Origin: Pseudolysinimonas yzui
GTDB taxonomy: Bacteria > Actinomycetota > Actinomycetes > Actinomycetales > Microbacteriaceae
Direction of reading: 5' to 3'
Assembly: GCF_014653215.1 (NCBI RefSeq)
Contig: NZ_BNAI01000001.1
Span: forward strand, 955,012-1,019,011
Length of the DNA stretch: 64,000 nucleotides
The position numbers were made by a program, and so were the translations under genes. The stretch's first letter is position 1. The number at the start of each line of letters is the position of its first letter. Of the stretch, positions 28,355 to 38,893 are shown piece after piece. The notes under the pieces are model-generated. The model had not been told where the DNA came from and searched no databases. It worked only from the letters and a program-made list of their open reading frames with translations.

Positions 28355-29893
28355 TCAGCGCTTGCGCTTCTCGCGCACCCGCATGTTGACGATGATCGGG
28401 GTGCCCTCGAACCCGTAGACCTCGCGCAGACGCCGCTGGATGAAGCGTCGGTAGCCGGGGTCGAGGAAGCCGGTCGTGAACAGCACGAACGTGGGCGGCC
28501 GGGTCGCCGCCTGGGTGCCGAACAGGATGCGGGGCTGCTTGCCGCCGCGCACCGGGTGCGGATGCTCCGCCGTGAGCTCGGCGAGCAGCGCGTTGAACTT
28601 GCCGGTCGGGATGCGCATGTCCCACGAGTTCAGTGCGGTCTCGAGGGCCGGAACCAGCTTCTCGAGGTGCCGGCCCGTACGGGCGGAGATGTTGACCCGC
28701 GGCGCCCACGCCACGTGGGCGAGGTCTTGCTCGATCTCGCGCTCCAGGTAACGGCGACGTTCGTCGTCGAGCAGGTCCCACTTGTTGAACGCGAGCACGA
28801 GCGCACGGCCCGACTCGAGCACCAGCTCGACGATGCGCAGATCCTGCGTCGAGATCGGCTCGGTGACGTCGAGCACGACGACCGCGACCTCGGCCTTCTC
28901 GAGCGCCGCGGCGGTGCGCAGGGAGGCGTAGAAGTCGGCGCCGTGCTGCAGGTGCACGCGCTTGCGGATGCCGGCGGTGTCGACGAACGTCCAGATCTTG
29001 CCCGCGAGTTCGATGTTCTCGTCGACCGGGTCACGGGTGGTGCCCGCCATCGGGTCGACGACGACGCGCTCCTCGCCGGCGGCCTTGTTGAGCAGCGAAC
29101 TCTTGCCGACGTTCGGCCGGCCGAGGATCGCGACCCGGCGCGGGCCGCCGATCTCCTGCTTCGCGACCGCCGACACGGCGGGCAGCAGCTTCATGACCTC
29201 GTCGAGCACATCCGCGACGCCGCGGCCGTGGATCGCCGAGACCGGCCACGGCTCCCCCAGCCCGAGGCTCCACAGTTCCGCGGCCTGCGTGTCTTTCACG
29301 GCGTCGTCGGACTTGTTGGCGACGAGGATGACGGGGCGCTTCGAGGCGCGCAGCATCCGCACCACGTGCTCGTCGGTCGCGGTCGCGCCGACGTTGATGT
29401 CGACGACGAACAGCACCGCGTCGGCGAGGTCGACCGCGACCTCCGCCTGAGCGGCGACGGAGGCGTTGATGCCCTTCGCGTCGGGCTCCCAGCCACCCGT
29501 GTCGACGACCGTGAACCGGCGTCCGGCCCACTCCGACTTGTAGGCGACGCGGTCGCGCGTCACGCCGGGAACGTCTTCGACGACCGCTTCGCGGCGACCG
29601 AGGATGCGGTTGACGAGTGCCGACTTGCCGACGTTCGGCCGGCCGACGATCGCGAGCACCGGCAGCGCCGGCAGGTAGACGATGCCGTCGACGCCCTCGG
29701 TGGCCGCTTCGAGCAGCTCGAGGTCCTCGTCTTCGAGTTCGTAGTCGGCGAGTCCCGCACGCAGCGAGGCGGCGCGCTGCTCGGCGAGATCCTCGTCGAG
29801 TTCGTCGAGGCGGGTCAGCAGGCCGGGGTCGAGATCGGCCTCGAACTCGGCCTCCGCGTCGGGCCCATCGATCGGGGGGTTGGTGTCGCTCAT
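28355..29893 (-). CDS. der: ribosome biogenesis GTPase Der
   Basis: Der/EngA, a tandem-GTPase needed for 50S subunit assembly. Two G domains carry GRPNVGKSA (residues 84-92) and GRPNVGKSS, with switch motifs DTGGWE and DTAGIR, NKSD and NKWD, and a KH-like C-terminal domain ending [10 protein letters not shown]. The ~75-residue acidic N-terminal extension is common in actinobacteria. At 512 residues it is of usual size for the group. Its ATG overlaps the cmk stop by four bases (ATGA). cmk-der is a conserved gene pair. Confidence 0.97.
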   Translation of the reverse strand: MSDTNPPIDGPDAEAEFEADLDPGLLTRLDELDEDLAEQRAASLRAGLADYELEDEDLELLEAATEGVDGIVYLPALPVLAIVGRPNVGKSALVNRILGRREAVVEDVPGVTRDRVAYKSEWAGRRFTVVDTGGWEPDAKGINASVAAQAEVAVDLADAVLFVVDINVGATATDEHVVRMLRASKRPVILVANKSDDAVKDTQAAELWSLGLGEPWPVSAIHGRGVADVLDEVMKLLPAVSAVAKQEIGGPRRVAILGRPNVGKSSLLNKAAGEERVVVDPMAGTTRDPVDENIELAGKIWTFVDTAGIRKRVHLQHGADFYASLRTAAALEKAEVAVVVLDVTEPISTQDLRIVELVLESGRALVLAFNKWDLLDDERRRYLEREIEQDLAHVAWAPRVNISARTGRHLEKLVPALETALNSWDMRIPTGKFNALLAELTAEHPHPVRGGKQPRILFGTQAATRPPTFVLFTTGFLDPGYRRFIQRRLREVYGFEGTPIIVNMRVREKRKR

Positions 29894-30549
29894 CGTGCTG
29901 CCTCCACCAGGTCGAGCACGGCCGCAACGGTCTGCTCGAAGTCCAGGTCGGTCGAATCCAGGGTCGTGACGCCGGGTGCCGCGGTCATGAAGTCGACGAC
30001 GGCGGCGTCCTTTCGGTCTCGGTCGCGCAGCTGCGTCGCAGTGCCCGCGTGTTCGGGGGTGAGTTCGCGCGAACGCCGCGCGACGCGCACGGCCTCGTCG
30101 GCGGTCAACAGGATGCGCACCTCGGCATCCGGGGCGACGACGGTCGTGATGTCGCGGCCTTCCACGACGATGCCGGCCTCGCGACTCGCGGCGATCATCG
30201 CGCGGAACATGTCGGTGAGCCGCACCCGCACCTCGGGAATGCGCGCGACGTCGCTCACGACGGCGGTGATGCGCGGTTCCCGGATGGCCGTGGTGACGTC
30301 GGTCTCGCCGACCTTCACGATCGTTCCGTCGGGGGTCGCGATGGTCGCGTAGCCGAGGTCGTCGACGAGGGCGATGACGGCATCCCTGTCCTCGGGGTCG
30401 ACGCCGCGTTCCAGCGCGAGCCAGGTGAGCGCGCGATAGGCGGCACCGGTGTCGAGGAAGTCGAAGCCGAGCCGGGATGCCGCGGCGCGGCTCACACTCG
30501 ACTTGCCGCTTCCGGCGGGACCGTCGATCGCCACCACGAGGCCGGTCAC
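29890..30549 (-). CDS. cmk: cytidylate kinase
   Basis: A 219-residue kinase phosphorylating CMP and dCMP with ATP. The P-loop is GPAGSGKSS (residues 10-18), with [16 protein letters not shown], the NMP-binding [14 protein letters not shown] and the lid region [12 protein letters not shown]. It starts with GTG overlapping the tyrA stop (GTGA) and ends overlapping der (ATGA), so it lies within a continuous operon from the pseudouridine synthase through tyrA, cmk and der. Confidence 0.97.
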   Translation of the reverse strand: MTGLVVAIDGPAGSGKSSVSRAAASRLGFDFLDTGAAYRALTWLALERGVDPEDRDAVIALVDDLGYATIATPDGTIVKVGETDVTTAIREPRITAVVSDVARIPEVRVRLTDMFRAMIAASREAGIVVEGRDITTVVAPDAEVRILLTADEAVRVARRSRELTPEHAGTATQLRDRDRKDAAVVDFMTAAPGVTTLDSTDLDFEQTVAAVLDLVEAAR

Positions 30550-31655
30550 GAGGTGCTCCCCTGGGTCTGTCCGCCGCGCGCGAGCTCCCAGCCGCGGGCC
30601 TCGAGTGCCTCGGCGAGACGCCCCGCGGCTTCGGGCACGACGGCGATCTCGGCGAAACCGATCTGGGCACCCGGGGAGTGCTCGAGGCGCAGGTCTTCCA
30701 TGTTGACCCCCTCCTCGCCGATCTCAGTCAGCAGTCGTGCGAGCTCGCCCGGCGCGTCGGCGACCTGCACCACCAGGGTCTCGTAGCGCGCGTCGCTGCC
30801 GTGCTTGCCGGGGATGCGCGCCACCCCCTGGTTGCCGCGGGTGAGCATCGCGGCGAGACGCGTCGGCGCGCCCGGAGCGGCGGGATCCTCGAGCGCAGCG
30901 ACGACCCCATCGAGGTCGTCGCGGAAGGCGCGCAGAACCTCGGTGACGGGTGCGGCGTTGGCGCCGAGAATCTGCATCCACAGCTCGGGGTCGCTGCCGG
31001 CGATGCGGGTCGTGTCGCGCAGCCCCTGCCCTGCGAGTGCGGGGACGGCGGCGCTGCCGCCGAGCAGCCGCGCCGCGAGCAGCGACGCCACGATCTGCGG
31101 CACGTGCGAGACCAACGCGACGGCCCGATCATGCTCGTCGGGGCTGAGCCGGATCGGCGTGGACCCGAGATCGAGCGCCAGGGCCTCGATGAGCCGCTCC
31201 TGAGCGGGCGTGGTGAGCGCGTGCGGGGTGATGACCCACGGGCGACCCAGGAAGATGTCGGCACGAGCTGCCATCGCCCCGCCGCGCTCGCGCCCCGCCA
31301 TCGGATGCGAACCGAGGTAGCGGGCGACGTCGGCGCCGCGCGCGGTGAGGTCGGCGAGGATGCTGCCCTTGATGCTCGCCACATCGGTGACGAGAGCGCC
31401 CGGGTGCGCGTCGAGTTCGGCGGCGACCAGGTCGGCGGTCGAGTCGGGGGCCACCGCGACGATCACGAGCGCCGGATCGTCGCCCGGCGCGGCCTCGCGC
31501 CCCGCGCCGTAGTCGATCGCGAGACGCAGGGCCGCGGGCGACCGGTTGGCGAGGATGACGTCGACCCCGAGGTGACGCAGGGCGAGGCCGATGCTCGTGC
31601 CGAGCAGCCCGGTGCCGACGATGCGCACCTGACCAGCGAGGCGAGCAGCGTTCAT
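30546..31655 (-). CDS. tyrA: prephenate dehydrogenase with C-terminal ACT domain
   Basis: Tyrosine biosynthesis enzyme, oxidatively decarboxylating prephenate to 4-hydroxyphenylpyruvate. The NAD-binding loop is [14 protein letters not shown] and the active-site segment [34 protein letters not shown] (about residues 297-318) opens an ACT domain that probably gives tyrosine feedback. The ATG at 31655 (369 residues) is preferred over the TTG at 31664, because AGGA is correctly spaced nine bases before the ATG. It sits directly after the pseudouridine synthase gene. Confidence 0.95.
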   Translation of the reverse strand: MNAARLAGQVRIVGTGLLGTSIGLALRHLGVDVILANRSPAALRLAIDYGAGREAAPGDDPALVIVAVAPDSTADLVAAELDAHPGALVTDVASIKGSILADLTARGADVARYLGSHPMAGRERGGAMAARADIFLGRPWVITPHALTTPAQERLIEALALDLGSTPIRLSPDEHDRAVALVSHVPQIVASLLAARLLGGSAAVPALAGQGLRDTTRIAGSDPELWMQILGANAAPVTEVLRAFRDDLDGVVAALEDPAAPGAPTRLAAMLTRGNQGVARIPGKHGSDARYETLVVQVADAPGELARLLTEIGEEGVNMEDLRLEHSPGAQIGFAEIAVVPEAAGRLAEALEARGWELARGGQTQGSTS

Positions 31656-31660
31656 CGGAA

Positions 31661-32467
31661 TCAATCCTGGGTGTCGGAGGACGAAGAGGTGTGGGGCTCG
31701 CGAGCGAGAGTCAGCAACTGCCCGAGTTCCAGCTTACCGAGGTCGCGGCTTCGTCCCGACGCGAGGGTGCCCAGATGCAACGGACCGAACTGCCGACGCA
31801 CCAATTCCAGCACCGGGTGACCCACGGCATCCAGCATGCGGCGCACGATGCGGTTGCGCCCCGAGTGGAGGGTGATCTCGACGATGCTGTGGCCGTTCGA
31901 CGGCTCGCCCACGAGCCGCGCCTTGTCGGCACGGATCGGGCCGTCCTCCAACTCGACGCCGTCGCGTAGCTTCTTGAGCGCCGCCGGGTAGACGATTCCC
32001 TTGACGGTGGCGATGTAGGTCTTCTCGACCCCGAACGACGGATGCGCGAGCACCTGGGCGAGATCGCCATCGTTGGTGAGGATGAGCAGACCGCTGGTGT
32101 CGGCGTCGAGCCGGCCCACGTTGAACAGCCGCTCCTCGTAGTCCGCGGTGAACTCGCGCAGGTCGCGACGGCCGCGCTCGTCGGCCATCGATGACACCAC
32201 GCCGACCGGCTTGTTGAGCATCACGTAGCGCTTGGAGACGTCCAGTTGCACCGCCTGCCCGTCGACGGCGACCAGATCGACGGCCGGGTCGACCCGGGAA
32301 CCCGGTTCGGTGACGACCTCGCCGTTGACCGACACCCGGCCCTCGGCGATGTACTGCTCGCAGACCCGTCGCGACGCGACGCCCGCCGCCGCGAGCACCT
32401 TCTGCAGTCGCTCACCGTCGGTGCGCCCACCCTCCGAGCGCCCGCCCTCGGGGCGTCCGTCGGTCAT
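31661..32467 (-). CDS. RluB-type rRNA pseudouridine synthase
   Basis: A 268-residue RsuA/RluB-family pseudouridine synthase. A Gly/Arg-rich N-terminus precedes an S4 RNA-binding domain (RLQKVLAAAGVASRRVCEQYI). The catalytic motif is NVGRLDADTSGLLILTNDGDLA, containing the Asp nucleophile, followed by EKTYIATVKG and GRNRIVRRMLDAVGHPVLELVR. It probably modifies one uridine of 23S rRNA. Its start overlaps the scpB stop by four bases, continuing the scpA-scpB-rluB order known from many Gram-positive bacteria. Confidence 0.95.
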   Translation of the reverse strand: MTDGRPEGGRSEGGRTDGERLQKVLAAAGVASRRVCEQYIAEGRVSVNGEVVTEPGSRVDPAVDLVAVDGQAVQLDVSKRYVMLNKPVGVVSSMADERGRRDLREFTADYEERLFNVGRLDADTSGLLILTNDGDLAQVLAHPSFGVEKTYIATVKGIVYPAALKKLRDGVELEDGPIRADKARLVGEPSNGHSIVEITLHSGRNRIVRRMLDAVGHPVLELVRRQFGPLHLGTLASGRSRDLGKLELGQLLTLAREPHTSSSSDTQD

Positions 32468-33078
32468 GAGAGGTCGTCGAAGCCGTCGCGACCGTCGACC
32501 AGCAACGGCGAGATCGGCGGAAGCTCGTCGAGCGAGTTGATGCCGAGCGACGTCAGCAGCAGCGGCGTGGTCTCGTAGTGGATCGCGCCGGTCTCGGAGT
32601 CGGTGTACGCCTCTTGGATGAGGCCCCGGCCCAGAAGGGTGCGCACGACCGAGTCGACGTTCACCGCGCGGATGGCCGCGACGGAACCGCGGCTGATCGG
32701 CTGCTTGTAGGCGATCACCGCGAGGGTCTCGAGGGCAGCCTGCGAGAGCTTCGTCGGGTTCTGCGTGAGCACGAACTCTTTGACGACGTCGTCGTAGGCG
32801 GGACGCACGTAGATGCGCCAGCCGCCGCCCACCTCGCGCAGCTCGAACCCGCGCGTCGGACCGCCGCTCTCGCCGTCGTAGTCGGCGACGAGGCGCTCGA
32901 TCGACTGGCGCACCGCCGCGATCGGCGAGCCGAGGGCCGTCGCCAGGCTGACCAGCGGCAACGGTTCGTCGGCGACCATCAGGACGGCTTCGAGGGCTCG
33001 CTCGAGATCCATCGGGGGTCTCGGAACACCGTCGACCTCGTCGACGACGCTCGCGGAGCTGTTGGACATCTCAGGCAT
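32464..33078 (-). CDS. scpB: segregation and condensation protein B
   Basis: A 204-residue kleisin-associated winged-helix protein, partner of ScpA and SMC in chromosome condensation. LERALEAVLMVADEPLPLVSLA opens the first winged helix, and LSQAALETLAVIAYKQPISRGSVAAIRAVNVDSVVRTLL is the strongly conserved second one. The start overlaps the end of scpA by eight bases; an internal ATG at 33069 is a possible alternative. It is co-transcribed with scpA and the pseudouridine synthase. Confidence 0.96.
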   Translation of the reverse strand: MPEMSNSSASVVDEVDGVPRPPMDLERALEAVLMVADEPLPLVSLATALGSPIAAVRQSIERLVADYDGESGGPTRGFELREVGGGWRIYVRPAYDDVVKEFVLTQNPTKLSQAALETLAVIAYKQPISRGSVAAIRAVNVDSVVRTLLGRGLIQEAYTDSETGAIHYETTPLLLTSLGINSLDELPPISPLLVDGRDGFDDLS

Positions 33079-33928
33079 CGTAGTCGGCTCCCAGGCTCGC
33101 CAGGCTGTCGTCGGTCCAGGTCTGCGCCGACCAGGTGAGCGTCAGCTCGCCGAGCGGCTCGAGCTGCTCGAAGGTGATCGCGGCGTGCTTGTAGAGCTCG
33201 AGCACCGCCAGGAAGCGCGCCACGATCACCCCGCGCTGGTCGGCGCCGGCGATGAGCTGCCGGAAGGTGACCGGCCCGCCGCGACGCAGCAGGGCGACGA
33301 CGTGCGCGGCCTGCTCGCGGATGCTGACCAGCGGCGCGTGCAGATGGTCGAGCCCGACGGTCGGGATCTCGCGCGGGGCGAAGGCCAGCGCCGCGAGGGC
33401 CGCGAAGTCACCGACGCTGAGCGTCCAGACGAGGTCGGGAGTCTGCTTGCGGTACTTGTCTTCGAGGCGCACCGCACGCACGTGACGCGTCGACTCGGCC
33501 TCGATCCCGCGGGCGAACCACGCCGCCGCCTCCTTGAAGGCGCGGTACTGCAGCAGCCGGGCGAACAGCAGATCGCGTGCCTCGAGCAGCGCGACGTCCT
33601 CGGCATCCACCAGTTCGCCTTGCGGCAGCAGGCCCGCGACCTTGAGGTCGAGCAAGGTCGCCGCCACCAGCAGGAACTCGCTCGCCTGATCCAGCTCGTC
33701 GTCGGTGTCGATCCCGCGCAGGTACGACAAGAACTCGTCGGTGATCGCGCTCAGCGCGATCTCGGTGATGTCGAGCTCGTGCTTCGCGATGAGCGAGAGC
33801 AGCAGGTCGAAGGGTCCCTCGAAGTTGGAGAGGGTGAGCCGAAAGCCCCCCGCGGCCTCGCCGACAGGCGCTTCGCCGCCCGGCGCTTCGGCGACGGGCC
33901 CATCCACCGTCACGGAAGCGTCCTGCAT
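33071..33928 (-). CDS. scpA: segregation and condensation protein A
   Basis: A 285-residue kleisin that bridges the SMC heads. FRLTLSNFEGPFDLLLSLIAKHELDITEIALS (starting near residue 27) is the hallmark N-terminal SMC-binding region. A winged-helix C-terminus ends with RFLAVLELYKHAAITFEQLEPLGELTLTW. A TAAGCT hexamer on the minus strand eight bases before the ATG could drive a near-leaderless transcript. The first gene of the scpA-scpB-rluB-tyrA-cmk-der run. Confidence 0.96.
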   Translation of the reverse strand: MQDASVTVDGPVAEAPGGEAPVGEAAGGFRLTLSNFEGPFDLLLSLIAKHELDITEIALSAITDEFLSYLRGIDTDDELDQASEFLLVAATLLDLKVAGLLPQGELVDAEDVALLEARDLLFARLLQYRAFKEAAAWFARGIEAESTRHVRAVRLEDKYRKQTPDLVWTLSVGDFAALAALAFAPREIPTVGLDHLHAPLVSIREQAAHVVALLRRGGPVTFRQLIAGADQRGVIVARFLAVLELYKHAAITFEQLEPLGELTLTWSAQTWTDDSLASLGADYDA

Positions 33929-33983
33929 GAAACGCGAGCTTAGTTGGCCGGGCTAGGGTCGACAGCGGGAAGGAAACCCCTCA

Positions 33984-34541
33984 ATGCCCCACCGTGCCAA
34001 CGGTACCTACGTCTCGAACAGCGACGCGCTCACCCTCTGGACCCCGATCGCTCTCGAGCGGCTCCTCGAAACCGCGCGGTCCTACCACGCGGTGATCACC
34101 GACGAAGAGCTGGCAGCCGCCGTGCAGCAGGAGTCGGGGGTCACTCACGACGACCCCGTCAGCACCTGGATCGGCAAGCTGCTCGACCGGGTCGAGATCG
34201 AGACGAAGCGACGCGGCGAACCGCCGCTCGTGTCGCTGTGCATCCAAGGATTCGACAACGCCCCGGCGGCGGAACGTCGTCTGAACTGCTACCGCGCCTA
34301 CGCCGACGACCTGCCGGCCGACGGGGGCGTCGCCCAGCGCGTCGCCCGGCCGACGACTCAGCAGCCGATGCGCACGGTGACTCGAGCGAGCCGGGCGACG
34401 CCGGCATCCCGGCCACGGGCTTCGTCGGCTCCGCACGCGTCGGATGCCCCGCGTGCCCAGGAGACGACGTGCACGAGCTGCTTCCTGATCGTTCCCCTGG
34501 GAGCGACCTGCTCCAGCTGCGGGGCGCCGCTGCCGGGTTAG
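33984..34541 (+). CDS. hypothetical protein with C-terminal zinc ribbon
   Basis: A 185-residue protein I cannot name. Residues 1-120 form a mixed alpha/beta region (YVSNSDALTLWTPIALERLLETARSYHAVITDEELA) and residues 125-160 are a Pro/Ala/Arg-rich linker. The C-terminus carries two CxxC knuckles, CTSC and CSSC, likely binding zinc. TAGGGT (33953-33958) and a GGAAGGAAA ribosome site precede the ATG. It is divergent from scpA and convergent with parA, overlapping its stop by four bases. The N-terminal part may be a small DNA-handling or nuclease-like domain; this is unproven. Confidence 0.75.
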   Translation: MPHRANGTYVSNSDALTLWTPIALERLLETARSYHAVITDEELAAAVQQESGVTHDDPVSTWIGKLLDRVEIETKRRGEPPLVSLCIQGFDNAPAAERRLNCYRAYADDLPADGGVAQRVARPTTQQPMRTVTRASRATPASRPRASSAPHASDAPRAQETTCTSCFLIVPLGATCSSCGAPLPG

Positions 34542-35425
34542 GCGACGGCGCCGCGCGCGATGAGCTCGCGGGCGAGTTGGCGGTACGACTCGGTGACGGC
34601 GTGCTCCGGCGCGAACAGCGTCACCGGCTCGGCGGCGACCGACGCGTCGGGCAGTTTGACGCTGCGCCCGATGACCGTCTCGAGCACCTGCGGGCCGAAG
34701 GCCTCGACGACACGCTGCAGCACCTCGCGCGAGTGAAGCGTGCGGGCGTCGTACATGGTCGCGAGGATCCCGTCGAGGCGGATGGCGGGGTTGAGTCGAT
34801 CCCGCACCTTCTCGATCGTCTCCACCAGCAGGGCGACGCCGCGCAGCGCGAAGTACTCGCACTCGAGCGGGATGAGCACCCCGTGCGCCGCAGTCAGGGC
34901 GTTGATGGTGAGCAGACCGAGGGACGGCTGGCAGTCGATGAGGATGACGTCGTACTTGTCCGACACCTGGCGCAGCACGCGAGCGAGGATCTGTTCGCGG
35001 GCCACCTCGTTGACCAGGTGCACCTCCGCGGCGGAGAGGTCGATGTTGGCGGGGATGACATCGAGCCCGGGGGTCGAGGTGGGGACGATCGTGTCGACGA
35101 CGGCGGTGTTGGTGCCCAACAGCAGGTCGTAGATCGTCGGCACGTCGTGCGTCGGAACCCCGAGGCCGGCGCTGAGGGCCCCCTGCGGGTCGAAGTCGAC
35201 CGCGAGCACCCGGCGACCGTACTCCGCGAGGGTCGCGCCGAGGTTGATCGAGGTCGTCGTCTTGCCGACCCCGCCCTTCTGATTGCACAGCGCGATGATG
35301 CGTGCGGGGCCGTGCCGCTTGAGGGCCGCGGGCTCGGGGAAGACGCTCGCCGGGCGCCCCGTGGGTCCGAGCTCGGGTGCTTCCAGCCCCGGCAGCTCGG
35401 TCACATCTTGCCGATGCCCCGCCAT
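34538..35425 (-). CDS. ParA-family chromosome partition ATPase
   Basis: A 295-residue deviant Walker-A ATPase. The motif is IALCNQKGGVGKTTTSINLG near residues 43-62, with VDFDPQGALSAGLG and ILIDCQPSLGLLTINAL following. It binds DNA non-specifically and is expected to help nucleoid segregation. The start at 35425 is supported by a TACACT -10-like hexamer (35433-35438) seven bases upstream; an open frame extends further but is not conserved-looking. No parB is adjacent, and in this position (next to xerD and scpAB) such ParA-like proteins are common in actinobacteria. Confidence 0.95.
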   Translation of the reverse strand: MAGHRQDVTELPGLEAPELGPTGRPASVFPEPAALKRHGPARIIALCNQKGGVGKTTTSINLGATLAEYGRRVLAVDFDPQGALSAGLGVPTHDVPTIYDLLLGTNTAVVDTIVPTSTPGLDVIPANIDLSAAEVHLVNEVAREQILARVLRQVSDKYDVILIDCQPSLGLLTINALTAAHGVLIPLECEYFALRGVALLVETIEKVRDRLNPAIRLDGILATMYDARTLHSREVLQRVVEAFGPQVLETVIGRSVKLPDASVAAEPVTLFAPEHAVTESYRQLARELIARGAVA

Positions 35426-35519
35426 GTGCCCGAGTGTATGTCGACCCGCCTGCGGCCCCGGGATGAACGCGCCCGCCGTGTCGAGGTTCGGCTCTACTTC
35501 AAGTTGAGGTTGAGACTTG

Positions 35520-36476
35520 TCAGCGCGCTCGCGGATGCGCCGTGACGTACATGTCCCGGAGGGCATCCGCCGTCACCCGCGTGTAGATCTGCGTCGTCGC
35601 GACGCTCGCGTGCCCCAGCAGCTCCTGCACCACCCGCACGTCGGCGCCGCCCTGCAGCAGGTGGGTCGCGAACGAATGCCGCAGGCTGTGCGGCGAGATG
35701 CCGTGCTCCCCCAGTTCGCGGTCGAGCTGCGCCCGTTCCGCCGCCGCGCGGATGACGAGCCAGGCGCTCTGCCGCGACAGGCGGGCTCCGCGCATCCCGA
35801 GGAAGAGCGCCGGCGTCGCCCGGCCGCGCGCCGAGAGCAGCGGGCGCGAGCGCACCAGGTAGGCGTCGAGGGCGGCCCGGGCGTAACTGCCGACCGGCAC
35901 GATGCGCTGCTTCGACCCCTTGCCGAACAGGCGCACGAGATCGGTGGTGCCCTCGCCCTCGCCGGATCCGCCGAGCAGGTCGTCGACGTTGAGCGACACG
36001 GCCTCCGACACCCGGGCCCCCGTGGCATAGAGCAGTTCCAGCAGCGCCCGATCCCGCAACTCGGCCGGCTCGTCGCCCGAGGCGGCGTCGAGCAGGCGTT
36101 CGACCTGTGCGATCGTCAACGCCTTCGGCAACCGGTCCGGCAGCTTCGGGGCGACCAGATCGACCGCCGGGTCGATCGGGATGCGCTGCTCGTCGACCAG
36201 GAACCGGGTGAAACCCCGCACGCTCGACAGCATGCGCGCCACCGACGAGGCCGCGAGGGGGTCCGGGCCGTCGCGCAGGCCGCGTGCGAAGTCGCGGGCG
36301 AGTTCGGGGGTGATGCCGGCGGCATCCCGAACCCCGGCGACCGTGAGGGTCTCGAGAAAGCGTGTGAGGTCGCGCCGGTACGCGGCGATCGTGTGCGGCG
36401 ACCGGCCCCGCTCGATCGCGAGGTGCCGCAGGTAGCGGTCGAGTTCGACCGCCAGGTCGCCGTCAGCGGCGGGCAT
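35520..36476 (-). CDS. xerD: site-specific tyrosine recombinase XerD
   Basis: A 318-residue tyrosine recombinase resolving chromosome dimers at dif with XerC. The SAM-like N-terminal core-binding domain covers residues 1-105. Catalytic residues are Arg155 (ATGARVSE), Lys186 (GKGSKQR), His263 and Arg266 (HSLRHSFATHLL), His289 (LLGHAS) and Tyr298 (QIYTRV). Its start overlaps the end of the NUDIX gene by 14 bases. The pyrG-NUDIX-xerD order is typical of actinobacteria, supporting XerD rather than a phage integrase. Confidence 0.96.
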   Translation of the reverse strand: MPAADGDLAVELDRYLRHLAIERGRSPHTIAAYRRDLTRFLETLTVAGVRDAAGITPELARDFARGLRDGPDPLAASSVARMLSSVRGFTRFLVDEQRIPIDPAVDLVAPKLPDRLPKALTIAQVERLLDAASGDEPAELRDRALLELLYATGARVSEAVSLNVDDLLGGSGEGEGTTDLVRLFGKGSKQRIVPVGSYARAALDAYLVRSRPLLSARGRATPALFLGMRGARLSRQSAWLVIRAAAERAQLDRELGEHGISPHSLRHSFATHLLQGGADVRVVQELLGHASVATTQIYTRVTADALRDMYVTAHPRAR

Positions 36477-37041
36477 GGACCAGGAGTGCGGCGGTCAGCA
36501 GCGGCCCGTTGTGCAGACGCCCCGCCGTGATGCCGGCGAGCACCTCCTCGATCGGCACCCAGCGCACGACGATCTCGGCCTCTTCGTCGGTGCGCTCGTG
36601 GATGCCGGGGGCATCCGACAGGCCGCGGGCCTCGAAGACGGTGATCAGTTCGTCACTGCCGCCGGCCGACGGGTGGTACGCCGCCAGCTTGCGCCAGTCG
36701 GCGGCCACCAGATCGGCTTCCTCGGCGAGTTCGCGCTGAGCGGCTGCGAGCGGATCCTCGCCCTCCACATCGAGCAGACCGGCCGGCAACTCCCATTCGC
36801 GCATACCGATCGGCTGACGGTACTGGTTGATGAGCAGCATCCGCTCGTCGTCATCGATCGCGGCGACGACGACCGCCCCGGGGTGCGCCATGTACTCCCG
36901 GGTCATCGGCGAGCCGCCGAACGTCACGGTCTCGCGCACGATGTCCCAGATGCGACCGTCGAACACGGTCTCGCGGGCCACCACCGGCGCTGGGTCGGCG
37001 ACGTCTTCGAGCGGTCCGGAACTCAGCGCCTCGAGATCCAT
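36463..37041 (-). CDS. NUDIX hydrolase, ADP-ribose pyrophosphatase type
   Basis: A 192-residue NUDIX enzyme. The Nudix box is GLLDVEGEDPLAAAQRELAEEADL (from about residue 90), in full agreement with GX5EX7REUXEEXGU except that the Gly near the end is Asp. YMAHPGAVVVAAID and QYRQPIGMREWELPAG are typical of ADP-ribose pyrophosphatases. It would hydrolyse ADP-ribose to AMP and ribose 5-phosphate. It starts six bases after the pyrG stop and overlaps xerD. Confidence 0.93.
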   Translation of the reverse strand: MDLEALSSGPLEDVADPAPVVARETVFDGRIWDIVRETVTFGGSPMTREYMAHPGAVVVAAIDDDERMLLINQYRQPIGMREWELPAGLLDVEGEDPLAAAQRELAEEADLVAADWRKLAAYHPSAGGSDELITVFEARGLSDAPGIHERTDEEAEIVVRWVPIEEVLAGITAGRLHNGPLLTAALLVHARR

Positions 37042-37047
37042 CGGGCG

Positions 37048-38826
<1,779 letters not shown>

Positions 38827-38893
38827 GGGGTTTCAGCGTATCCCACGGAGGTCACGATGCGCTGTGACACCCCGCACGCTCACGCTGGGGTTC

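Noticed and set aside
26618-30352. Plus-strand open frame of 1244 codons
   Set aside because: It crosses several real genes on both strands and reads as low-complexity shadow sequence.
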